Below, one piece after another: positions 15,975 through 23,917 of a DNA stretch of 64,000 bases. Below the pieces are notes generated by a model. The model had not been told where the DNA came from and made no database searches. It saw only the letters and a list, made by a program, of their open reading frames with translations. Source of the stretch: an uncultured Bryobacterales bacterium (GTDB lineage Bacteria; Acidobacteriota; Terriglobia; Bryobacterales; UBA6623). Every line of letters starts with the position of its first letter. Position 1 is the stretch's first letter. Location: the NCBI GenBank assembly GCA_951813065.1, contig CATOTH010000006.1, forward strand, positions 310,001 through 374,000. Reading direction: 5' to 3'. The position numbers were made by a program, and so were the translations under genes.

Positions 15975-17012
15975 GGCTCAATTAGCGAAACGTATGCATT
16001 TGGGTGCCATAGAGGCCACCAAGCAGCTACGCGGGGACGCCTCGCGCACCAATCCGACTTGCTGAAACCAGCGCAGGTAGCTGTCCAGGTACTTGGTCGC
16101 TACCCCCCGGAACGGTTGCAGAAACGCTTTGAACTGTTGGTGCCGATTGTTCACCGTTTGGATGTGATAGCTCCCGCGCACCCGCCGGCCCGCCGACACA
16201 TTCACCGCCTCGTGCTGGACCCCCAGCCGCCGCGCACAGCCCGGATACGCCCGACCACCGTCGCTCAGCAGTACCGCGTCGCTGGCCAGCAGCGGCTCCA
16301 GCGCAGCCTGCAAACTCGCTTGGCTCACGCTCGCCAACACTTGACCCGCCGTCGCACCCCCGCGCGCCGTCGCCAGCAGCACCGGCACCTGCTGCTTGGA
16401 CAGGCCCCGCTGCCGCGCACGTCCGCCCCGCCGGCGCGCCTTCCGCGCCAGCTGCCTTTGGCCCTTGCGGCTCTGCAGGACATACGTTTCGTCCGCTTCC
16501 ACCAGCCCTTCCAGCCGCCCCTGTAACTGGCCCGCCTGCGCCATGAAGCGATGCCGCCAGCGGAAGGCTGTCGTGACCGCCACCCCGCAACGCCGCGCCG
16601 ATTCGCGCACCGACTCCCGCTCCACCAACGAGCGCCCCAACGCCAGCCAGCGCTGCTTGTGATGCAATCCAGACAGCGCCGTGCCGCTCAAGGCATTGAA
16701 CGTCTTGCCGCACTGCTTGCAACTGTAACGGCGTAATCCGCGCGTCTTGCCGCGGCGCACCGCCCCGCCCGCCTGACAGTGCCGACAGCGTCGCTCGGCG
16801 TCAATTTGCAGTTCAATCGCGGCCACCGCCGCAGCTCCTTCGCTGCGCTCTTGCACGGCCTGCGCGAGTTGCGACCACTGCGCTTCGGTCAAGCGGTCCA
16901 AGCCCGCCAGCCAACTCTGGAAACTCTCGTTCGTCATCGGGCACTATCCTCCTGCACCTAAAGGAATTATACCAAATATCGAACAAAATGCATATATTTC
17001 GCTAATTGAGCC
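15975..17012 (-). mobile_element. IS1595-like insertion sequence (1038 bp) with 8-bp target duplication
   Basis: Terminal inverted repeats begin GGCTCAATTAGCGAAA at 15975 and are mirrored at 16997-17012. Similarity extends over about 25 of 27 bp, through TATGCATTT. The 8-mer TTTCGGAT flanks both ends (15967-15974 and 17013-17020). The element is distinct from the one at 11209 in its ends and transposase, so two different IS1595-type elements have jumped into this cluster. Confidence 0.92.
15978..16937 (-). CDS. IS1595-like transposase
   Basis: The 319-residue protein has an N-terminal zinc ribbon ('CRHCQAGGAVRRGKTRGLRR', 'SCKQCGKTFNALSGT') and a helix-turn-helix-like segment ('RESARRCGVAVTTAFRWRHR'). 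The ISXO2-like catalytic domain contains 'GLVEADETYVLQS', 'VLLSDGGRAYPG' and 'HIQTVNNRHQQFKAFLQPFRGV', followed by 'TKYLDSYLRWF'. The frame is intact and its stop codon lies inside the terminal repeat. The product would move this element. Confidence 0.88.
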   Translation of the reverse strand: MTNESFQSWLAGLDRLTEAQWSQLAQAVQERSEGAAAVAAIELQIDAERRCRHCQAGGAVRRGKTRGLRRYSCKQCGKTFNALSGTALSGLHHKQRWLALGRSLVERESVRESARRCGVAVTTAFRWRHRFMAQAGQLQGRLEGLVEADETYVLQSRKGQRQLARKARRRGGRARQRGLSKQQVPVLLATARGGATAGQVLASVSQASLQAALEPLLASDAVLLSDGGRAYPGCARRLGVQHEAVNVSAGRRVRGSYHIQTVNNRHQQFKAFLQPFRGVATKYLDSYLRWFQQVGLVREASPRSCLVASMAPKCIRFAN

Positions 17013-17078
17013 TTTCGGATGGATAGCGCGCTGGATAGCTTGTTGGGCCCTGGCGCTCGGGATCATGGCCAGTTGGGC

Positions 17079-18497
17079 TCATTGCATAGCGCCAATGGGT
17101 TCATGATGCGTGGGGATCGCTTTGCGCATCTTGGTTTTGATAGCCGCGTATTCAGGATCATTCGCGAGGTTGTGCCATTCCCACTGGTCGACTTGGTGGT
17201 CGTACAATTCTTCCGAGCCATCCTCGTATATGATATATCGATACCGTTCGGAGCGAACGCCGTAGTTCTTGAAGCCAAAGGTAGTCAAAGAGACTTTGTC
17301 CCAGGCGGCGTCAGGGTCTTTCATCAAGACAGAGAGGTCGTTCCCTTCCAGCTGTCCCTCAGGCGGATCGATTGCAGTCAGTGAGGCCAAGGTCGGATAA
17401 ATATCCAACAGGTTCGCCGGCTTGGCCGTCGTCGAGCCAGGCGTGGTCACGCCCGGTGCCACCCATATCATATTGACCCGCGTGGCCCTTTCCCAGAGGG
17501 AGTATTTTGCCCAACGTTCTTTTTCGCCCAGCTGAAAGCCATGGTCGCTCCACAACACAATAATCGTATTGTCGGCGTACTGTGACTTCTCGAGCGCCCC
17601 GACCATCTGACCAATCAGCTCATCGGTCATGGCACTGGACGCTAGGTAAGCCTGAATGGCGTGCTTCCACTGACCCGCAGCCCTGATCGCCTTGGCCCAC
17701 GCAATATGCCGCTGCTTTGAACTCGCTGCAGGCACATCTTCCAAGTCATCTTCCAGGTAGCCTTCCGGGATCTCTATCTCATCCAGAGGGAATCGATCGA
17801 AATATTCCTGAAGTGCGTAGTTGGGCAGATGTGGCTGGAAGATGCCGGCGCCTACGAAAAAGGGTTCTTTCAGCTCACCTCCCAGCAGTGTCTCTGCCGC
17901 CCATTTCGCAGTTCTCCCATCGTTGATTTCCTCCAGGGTGACATCGGGAGCATAGGGGCCCCAGTCGGCGTATCTTGCGACTCCCTTCGTCATCCCATTG
18001 AGAGGTCTCGGAGATGCGAATCTGTCTATGAACGGGAATAGGTCCTGCGTCTTGCTCGGGTAATAGTCATCAAAGCCCCGACCCTGTACTTCATTCTTAA
18101 AATGAGCGCCGTGAAACAACTTGCCGGAGCCGGCTACATAGTAGCCATTCTGTTGCAACAACTCAGTCAAGAGCACTGAGCGATTCAGGATGGGGTTCTT
18201 GGTGAACGAATTTTGATTCACGTAATTTCCCGACGTCGAAGGGCGCATCCCAGTCATAAGGGCAGACCTTGAAGGACCGCAAGCTGGAGCCGCGCAGTGC
18301 GCATTGGTGAACACCATGCCCTTGGAAGCCAGCTTGTCCATGTGCGGCGTCCGGGCCTGAGGGTTGCCCTCAAGGGCGCCCGTCCAGTCATTCAAATCAT
18401 CGATCGCGATGAAGAGGACATTGGGTCGGTCGATCTGTCCCTGAACCGCATCGGCAGACGAGAGCAGAGCGAGGACCAGCGCGGCTAAGGCGACCAT
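17079..18497 (-). CDS. Exported sulfatase, iduronate-2-sulfatase/choline-sulfatase-like
   Basis: The 472-residue protein carries a signal peptide (residues 1-20) and 'RPNVLFIAIDDLNDW' with metal-binding Asp. The catalytic motif C-G-P-S-R has its Cys at residue 73, the residue oxidised to formylglycine. Further sites are 'GSGKLFHG', 'FQPHLPN' and 'LWSDHGFQLGEKERWAKYSLWE'. Length and motif order fit the group that includes the protein at 2294. It is the next minus-strand gene after the dimethylformamidase-like pair, with only about 50 bp between stop and start. A joint transcript, and joint action on a sulfated and amidated substrate, is possible but unproven. Confidence 0.9.
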   Translation of the reverse strand: MVALAALVLALLSSADAVQGQIDRPNVLFIAIDDLNDWTGALEGNPQARTPHMDKLASKGMVFTNAHCAAPACGPSRSALMTGMRPSTSGNYVNQNSFTKNPILNRSVLLTELLQQNGYYVAGSGKLFHGAHFKNEVQGRGFDDYYPSKTQDLFPFIDRFASPRPLNGMTKGVARYADWGPYAPDVTLEEINDGRTAKWAAETLLGGELKEPFFVGAGIFQPHLPNYALQEYFDRFPLDEIEIPEGYLEDDLEDVPAASSKQRHIAWAKAIRAAGQWKHAIQAYLASSAMTDELIGQMVGALEKSQYADNTIIVLWSDHGFQLGEKERWAKYSLWERATRVNMIWVAPGVTTPGSTTAKPANLLDIYPTLASLTAIDPPEGQLEGNDLSVLMKDPDAAWDKVSLTTFGFKNYGVRSERYRYIIYEDGSEELYDHQVDQWEWHNLANDPEYAAIKTKMRKAIPTHHEPIGAMQ

Positions 18498-18549
18498 CGC
18501 GGCCCCCTTTGAAACTTCACTGCAAGTTTCCCCACGATCGTTTCCTTCC

Positions 18550-20130
18550 CTATGCTGTGAATCGCTTGAACAAGTTTTCCGTCATGCGCTGCACGCGCGA
18601 ATCCACACCTTGCGGCTGAGCGGCCTTGTGGGCGGGAAGCAGGTGGCCTGGGGGCGATGACAAACCTTGCGCCCACCAGATGGTCCCGGCGTTGAAGACG
18701 ACGTTGCCTTTGGGGCCGTCGTAGATCGTTGCCTCATGAGGCGTTCCGGGCGCTCTGCCGGCTTTCGTCTCACCATGAGTCAGGACTTCCATGCCGGGCA
18801 GGTCGAGGAGAGGATAGCCGTGCCACTCCCAGCCCACGAGGCCTTTGATTGCGTCGCCTTCCTTCATGCCCGTGCCTTCACACAGCCAGTGATCGGGCTT
18901 GGTACAAACCCAGTCGCCGCCGCCGACGCCGCCGGTCCGTCCACCCATGAGCAGCGCCCCGTCCGGTCCGGGTTGGTTATTGAACTCAAAGCCTCGTCGC
19001 TTGTAGAACATCTGGGCGAGTTTCTTGCCAAGAAAATGGCTTTCCCGTCGAATCACCCGACAGGACTGGCCCTCCGCGGAGGGCAGTAAGGGCACAACGC
19101 CCCATACCGAATTGCCGCTTACGAACGCGAGATTGACCCCGGCGTCGCGGGCCGCGCTGACGTTGTCGTACATCTCGCGCGTCCAATACTCGTCATGCCC
19201 CACTGAGATGAAGCCCTTTGCGCGCTGTAGTCCCGGCCCATCCGTATGCGTGTCGACGTTTGATATGTACGACACGTCGTAGCCATGCTGCTCGATCCAA
19301 TAGGAAAGAGGGAATTCCCAAAGAAGAAATTCGCTCGAACCCACCGAAGAGGGTCTGTCGATCAGGTGATCCTGGCAGTACTGCGCGTAGGGACGGTCAA
19401 AGCTCACCCACCCGGTGTCGCTGGGATCGGTACTCCACTTTTTCCTTTTCTTGTATCCGGTGTAGCCATTCTTGTCGTTGTGATAAAGAGAGAACTCGTT
19501 ATTCGGCCAGGTGTTGTAGGCGGCCCAAGTCATGTCGCTGCATTGGAAGAGCAGGTCGCAGGCACGGTCGTCTCGCACGATGAAGATGACGTAGCTCTGT
19601 AGGCCCTCTTTCTTGGCAGTGAGCTTGCCGAGGTAGACGCCGCTCAACCAGTCGTCTGGAATCTCAAATTCCACTGACGGCTCCCACTTGCATTCGCGCA
19701 GGCGGTCGGCGCCGATCGACGGATCGGGTTGAGTCTTGCCTTGCAATGAACGGAACCGCTTCATGCTCCGCCCGCCGTCTCCCCCGTAGTAACCGGTCCG
19801 GAAAATTTCCAAATCGAATTCCGACACGGGGTTCGTGCTCACCATCACTTTCAATGTGTCGCCGGCGCGAACGCTCGTCTCGGAGCAGTAGCCCTCGATC
19901 GCGGGTGAACGCCACAAAGAGTCCGGCTCGACGTGGGTGATGTTTGTTTTGGTGAGCATCCAGTCCCGCGTACCGGGCTTGGCGTTCTCCTGGCGAATGA
20001 GATCCGATGCGGCTCGGGCGGCGTTCGGGACGCGCCCGAGTGCAGACAATCCCAATCCCGCCGCTGCAACGCCTTTGATGACGTCGCGACGAGGGAGCCC
20101 TCTCGGTTGATCGATTGGCTGTTTCCGCAT
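18550..20130 (-). CDS. Tat-exported N,N-dimethylformamidase large-subunit-like protein
   Basis: The 526-residue protein has a twin-arginine leader ('GLPRRDVIKGVAAAGLGLS'), then 'ENAKPGTRDWML' and a beta-rich domain ('GDTLKVMVSTNPVSEF', 'IFRTGYYGGDGGR'). The large-subunit core follows with 'YVIFIVRDDR', 'SFDRPYAQYC', 'GYDVSYISNVDTH', 'GFISVGHDEYW' and 'DAGVNLAFVSGNSVWG'. The family is named after the iron-dependent enzyme that hydrolyses N,N-dimethylformamide. Members without the small subunit are common in Acidobacteriota and PVC bacteria and their substrates are unknown. No small-subunit gene is seen. It is followed by the sulfatase and preceded by a close paralogue. Confidence 0.82.
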   Translation of the reverse strand: MRKQPIDQPRGLPRRDVIKGVAAAGLGLSALGRVPNAARAASDLIRQENAKPGTRDWMLTKTNITHVEPDSLWRSPAIEGYCSETSVRAGDTLKVMVSTNPVSEFDLEIFRTGYYGGDGGRSMKRFRSLQGKTQPDPSIGADRLRECKWEPSVEFEIPDDWLSGVYLGKLTAKKEGLQSYVIFIVRDDRACDLLFQCSDMTWAAYNTWPNNEFSLYHNDKNGYTGYKKRKKWSTDPSDTGWVSFDRPYAQYCQDHLIDRPSSVGSSEFLLWEFPLSYWIEQHGYDVSYISNVDTHTDGPGLQRAKGFISVGHDEYWTREMYDNVSAARDAGVNLAFVSGNSVWGVVPLLPSAEGQSCRVIRRESHFLGKKLAQMFYKRRGFEFNNQPGPDGALLMGGRTGGVGGGDWVCTKPDHWLCEGTGMKEGDAIKGLVGWEWHGYPLLDLPGMEVLTHGETKAGRAPGTPHEATIYDGPKGNVVFNAGTIWWAQGLSSPPGHLLPAHKAAQPQGVDSRVQRMTENLFKRFTA

Positions 20131-20171
20131 TTTTTGTTTTCGTTGCAGATTCCTTTCGGGAGCAAACTAGC

Positions 20172-21761
20172 TCAAGCCTTTTGACCAACAATGCGCCTAA
20201 ACAGGTTGTGGGTGATTCGCTGCACTCGCTCGTCTACGCCTTGTTGCGTCACCCCGTGTCTCACGGGAGTGGCGTGACCCGGCGGGCTCGACAGACCGTT
20301 GGCCCACCAGATGGTCGCGGCATTGAAGATGATGTTGCCCTTGGGTCCGTCGTAAATCGTAGCGGTGTAGTGGCCCGGCTGCTTTCCATTGATTCGCGTC
20401 TCGCCTTCGGCAACGATCTGCATGCCGGGCAGGTCCATCATCGGGGCGCCGTGCCACTCCCAGCCGATTAGGCCTTTGACCGAATCCCCCTTCTTCATCC
20501 CGGTCCCCTCAAACAGCCAGTGCTCCGGCAGGGCGCACGTCCAATCGCCGGCGCCCCTGACGGGCGGGGTCGTCCGCGCTCCCATCAGCAGGGCGCCGTC
20601 GCGCCCCAAGGTGGGTTTAAACCCTTTCTCATAGGGCGACTCCATCCGGCCCCTGTCGCCGAACTCGGATTGCTCAGGGAAGAACCAGCCTTCCCGGCGC
20701 GTGGTGCGATAAGGCCTACCGCTGCTGGACGGATGTAGCGGTACGACACACAAGACGGCATTGGCGCTCAGGAACGCGAGGTTCACGCCTTCATTGCGTG
20801 CGTGCATCACGTTGTCGTACATGTCCTCGGTCCAGTACTCGTCGTGGCCGACCGAGATGAATCCCTTCGTACGCAGCAAGCCCGCTGGGTCGGCGTGCGT
20901 GTCGATGTTGGAGATGTAGGAGACGTCGTACCCGTGCTGCTCCAGCCAAAACGCCAATGGGAACTCCCAGGGCAAGTATTCGCCCGAACCGCCTGACTTC
21001 TCGATCTTGTTGACGGGGTGCGTGAACAAGGCGTAAGGACGATCGAAGCTCACCGTGCCGCTGGGCGCGGTCGTGCTGGGGCGTCCCTCATGCTTTGTAT
21101 AGATGCAATAGTCGGTTGGCCAGCGGTTGTAGGCCGTCCACGTCAGTTCGCTGCACTGGAACAGCAAGTCGCAGGGGCGGTCATCGCGGACGATGAAGAT
21201 GACGTAGCTTTGGATCCCGCTGATCTCAGCGGTCAGCTTGCCCAGGTAGACGCCGCTGAGCCAATCGTCGGGGATCTCGAACTCCACCGAAGGCTCCCAC
21301 TGGCATTCGCGGATGTAGTTTTCACCAATGGACGGTTCCGGCTGTACGACGCCTGAAAGCGATTCATACGTTCTGACAAGCCGGGCGCCATCCCCGTTGT
21401 AGTAGCCCGTCCGGAAGATCTCCAGCTTGAACGCGGACATCGGGTTCGTGCTGACCATGACCTGCAACGTCTCGCCGGCCCGTACGCTGTTCGCGGAGCA
21501 GTAGCCTTCGATCCACGTGCTGCGCCCGCTAGGCAGCACATTCACCTTCCCAGGGACGGTGCGTGTCTTGGTGAGCAACCAGTCGCGCGTGCCAGGCTTG
21601 GCGTTTTCTTGGCTGACGAGGTTGGAGCGTGACTGAGCGTTGGCTTGTTTCGCGCCGGTGGCAGCCGATAGCCCCAAGGCGGTCGCGGCGGCGCCGCGGA
21701 GCAGGTCACGTCGGGGCAGCTCGCGCCGGGGAAAGCCTGATGGGGAATTCGATTCGTTCAT
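20172..21761 (-). CDS. Tat-exported N,N-dimethylformamidase large-subunit-like protein (paralogue)
   Basis: The 529-residue product shares domain order and most motifs with its neighbour: a twin-arginine leader ('ELPRRDLLRGAAATALGLS'), 'ENAKPGTRDWLL', 'TGYYNGDGARLV', 'FDRPYALFTHP', 'GYDVSYISNIDTH', 'GFISVGHDEYW' and 'LFEGTGMKKGDS'. The two differ in the lid-like middle part, so they probably arose by tandem duplication and diverged in specificity. Only 41 bp separate the two genes. Together with the fragments at 12.3-12.7 kb and 15.7-15.95 kb, this makes four copies within 10 kb. Confidence 0.82.
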   Translation of the reverse strand: MNESNSPSGFPRRELPRRDLLRGAAATALGLSAATGAKQANAQSRSNLVSQENAKPGTRDWLLTKTRTVPGKVNVLPSGRSTWIEGYCSANSVRAGETLQVMVSTNPMSAFKLEIFRTGYYNGDGARLVRTYESLSGVVQPEPSIGENYIRECQWEPSVEFEIPDDWLSGVYLGKLTAEISGIQSYVIFIVRDDRPCDLLFQCSELTWTAYNRWPTDYCIYTKHEGRPSTTAPSGTVSFDRPYALFTHPVNKIEKSGGSGEYLPWEFPLAFWLEQHGYDVSYISNIDTHADPAGLLRTKGFISVGHDEYWTEDMYDNVMHARNEGVNLAFLSANAVLCVVPLHPSSSGRPYRTTRREGWFFPEQSEFGDRGRMESPYEKGFKPTLGRDGALLMGARTTPPVRGAGDWTCALPEHWLFEGTGMKKGDSVKGLIGWEWHGAPMMDLPGMQIVAEGETRINGKQPGHYTATIYDGPKGNIIFNAATIWWANGLSSPPGHATPVRHGVTQQGVDERVQRITHNLFRRIVGQKA

Positions 21762-21823
21762 AGCGGGCGCCTCCTTGGCTGCGGCGTGTCGGGGCCGTGG
21801 GTGTCGGTGATGCTAATCAATCG

Positions 21824-21883
21824 CTATTTGACGCTCTTGAGGTAAGCCACCAGGTCGGCGATCTTTTCGGGATTCAGTGTAAA
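21824..21883 (-). pseudogene. Remnant of a cytochrome c C terminus
   Basis: About 19 codons read 'TLNPEKIADLVAYLKSVK' followed by TAG, the typical last helix of small c-type cytochrome domains. No haem motif or upstream coding continues it. The rest of 21762-22069 (about 300 bp) shows no gene that I can support. Confidence 0.45.
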
Positions 21884-22069
21884 GGATCTTGTAGTTGGCT
21901 ATCACGCTGAGAACGCCTGATGCGGATTCTTTGCGTTGACCAGAGCTTCTTTGTGGCGCTGTGAAGACCATAGATGGGCTCAGGGGCTTTCCATGGAGGG
22001 CTCCCGCCAGTGTGACGGCCCCGACCGCGCGTGGAACGAGACGATTCGATGCCTAGCGACGCGCTCTGA

Positions 22070-22642
22070 CTAGGAGCGAACCCGAAACTCTTCAAGAGCG
22101 TCGGCGTCGACATCGAGACCCAATCCTGGGATCTCAGGCAGCTTCACGTACCCGTCCTCGATTTCGAAGACATGCTTGGTCCGCAAGACTTTCAACGCCG
22201 GCGACCATTGCTCCTCAGGCAAGTTCGGCTGGCCGATCATTTCCTGGTACTCGGAATTCGGCATCGCGCAGCCGGCCTGGATGTAGCCGGCGAGCGACAG
22301 GCCTTGCGTACCTTGCTGTATGCAGGGGACGTGGAACGCCTCGGCAAGGATGCTGATCTTACGGGCGTTGAGACTGCCTCCGCAAATCCGCGTGTCGGGT
22401 TGGAGCACGTCGTAGGTCTTGTGAGTCAAGAAGGCCAGGAACTGGTGGATGCTCTTACCTAGCTCGCCGCCGGTGATGGGGATATCGACTTCGTCGGCCA
22501 GCCGGGCCGGGCCTTCGAGGTCGTGTCCGTCGAAGGACTCTTCGAGCCAGCGCGCGTTGTAGCGCTCCATCCCGCGCGCGACCTCGAGTGCCGTGTCGTA
22601 GTCCCACACCCAGCCGGGCCGCACTGCGGTCCGGTCGAACAT
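22070..22642 (-). pseudogene. C-terminal half of a mandelate racemase / muconate lactonising-type enzyme (5' truncated)
   Basis: The 190-residue frame begins in mid-barrel ('IMFDRTAVRPGWVWDYDTAL'). It shows the enolase-superfamily metal-ligand order 'RWLEES', 'ITGGELGKS' and 'DTRICGG', and ends with the usual 'EIPGLGLDVDADALEEF'. Intact members have about 360-400 residues, with an N-terminal capping domain before this point. Here the first half is missing and upstream DNA (22643-22928) shows no related coding. The protein could not fold as a normal enzyme. The truncation lies at the left border of the mobile-element-rich region. Confidence 0.75.
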
Positions 22643-22928
22643 AATTTGGAAAAGGGCATGGTGACGGCGCTGTCGCCCTGCGCGGCGCCGGCGTTCTAGT
22701 GTTCAGCTGAAATGGGAATATGCACTTGCTTCAGATAGCCACTACCTATACCCCATCGCACACGAAGCACAGGCAATTGCGTTTGGTCTACGCCAAGATT
22801 CCGGTAGCGGTAGCGCCAAATCGAATTGCAGGACGCCATAGACCCGACGCGCTACGGCCAAGCTAGGCGTAGAGCGAATTCAACAGAATCTGGAGAACCA
22901 GTCGTTCGATGTGGACCGCTCCCGAAGG

Positions 22929-23747
22929 CTAGTTAAGGCGGTCCTCTAAGGCGCTCAAGAAGGCTGCCCGGACTTTGGATTTCTGCGATGAATCCAGATC
23001 TTTGCCGAGTACACGTCCCGACATCGCTAGAAGCTTCGCGTCCTTGTCCCGCGGTCGCAGATTCGTCTGACGGATACTGCCAACGAGTGCGGCGATCTCT
23101 GATTTGGGCACCTCGTCAGCAACCTGTCTCGCAACGTCCTCGAGGGAGGCTGCGACCCCTTGAGAATCAGGAGTTCCGACATGCTCGGAGGATGCTGAGC
23201 CGGGTTCCTGATGAGGACTGCACTGCAAGAAACTACCTATATCCGAGGCGTCCCACTCATGGGTTACATCAGCTTCGTGAAGAAGGAAAAGAGACTGGCT
23301 CCCGCGTGCGGGCTTGATGCCTAGCAAGTGAACTCGAACACCGTACTCTTGCGCCTGCTGGACTCCTACTCTGAGGTCTTCATCGCCAGAAAGCAGCACA
23401 CACTCCGCCATGGCCCCGTTCCGCGCGAGCGTGATCATGTCAGTCACGATGAGAGAATCGACACCCTTTTGCTGGCCTTGCGAGTTCACAAAGCCTAGTC
23501 GGACCTTAACGTTTGTTTGTCCGGCGAGCGTAATGTGCTGAGAGGTCGGTCCTTGGGAAGTACCGTCGTACCAGCAAATTCTTAGTAACGGTAGCTTTGA
23601 GGCGGCTTCAGCGAACGTCTTCAACTTGGCCGTTACAGCATCATGGTCGAGGGTGATCTCCCCGCGAGCCAGTTTAGTGCCGCAGAGTTCAATGGAACCC
23701 TGCGCGAACAGATAACCAGCGTCGACGAAAACCGCGACGCGGTCCAT
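22929..23747 (-). CDS. NYN-domain (PIN-like) predicted ribonuclease
   Basis: The 272-residue protein starts 'MDRVAVFVDAGYLFAQG', the first catalytic aspartate of the NYN/LabA-like fold. It continues with 'KGVDSLIVTDMITLARNGAM' and 'CVLLSGDEDLRVGVQQAQEY', then 'GVRVHLLGI': the second and third acidic clusters of a PIN-like nuclease. The C-terminal 90 residues form a separate helical segment. NYN proteins are thought to cut RNA; several occur in defence islands. Here it neighbours nested transposons and an integrase island. A strong hairpin lies in its 5' untranslated region. Function beyond nuclease fold is not known. Confidence 0.78.
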   Translation of the reverse strand: MDRVAVFVDAGYLFAQGSIELCGTKLARGEITLDHDAVTAKLKTFAEAASKLPLLRICWYDGTSQGPTSQHITLAGQTNVKVRLGFVNSQGQQKGVDSLIVTDMITLARNGAMAECVLLSGDEDLRVGVQQAQEYGVRVHLLGIKPARGSQSLFLLHEADVTHEWDASDIGSFLQCSPHQEPGSASSEHVGTPDSQGVAASLEDVARQVADEVPKSEIAALVGSIRQTNLRPRDKDAKLLAMSGRVLGKDLDSSQKSKVRAAFLSALEDRLN

Positions 23748-23766
23748 CTAGAGATTGTTGGAAAAG

Positions 23767-23788
23767 AAAGGCTCCCGCAGGAGCCTTT
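23767..23788. terminator. Strong stem-loop just upstream of the NYN gene
   Basis: AAAGGCTCC (23767-23775) pairs perfectly with GGAGCCTTT (23780-23788) around a 4-nt loop. On the minus strand the stem is followed by CTTTTC. It lies 20 bp upstream of the NYN start codon. It could insulate the gene from transcription entering from the right, or act as an attenuator if the promoter is further upstream. Confidence 0.6.
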
Positions 23789-23917
23789 TAGTAAGCCGCC
23801 CATTTATTCTATCTCTAGTTCGGGCGACTGTCGGTAGTTTACCGACATCTGAGGACCTTGTCAACTCTCTGCCTTAAACCGGGTGCGCGACATTTCTGTG
23901 AATACGGCGCTACGCTT

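Noticed and set aside
21874-22113. 79-codon minus-strand frame after the dimethylformamidase-like genes
   Set aside because: It overlaps the enolase-superfamily fragment in another frame and has no homology-like features.
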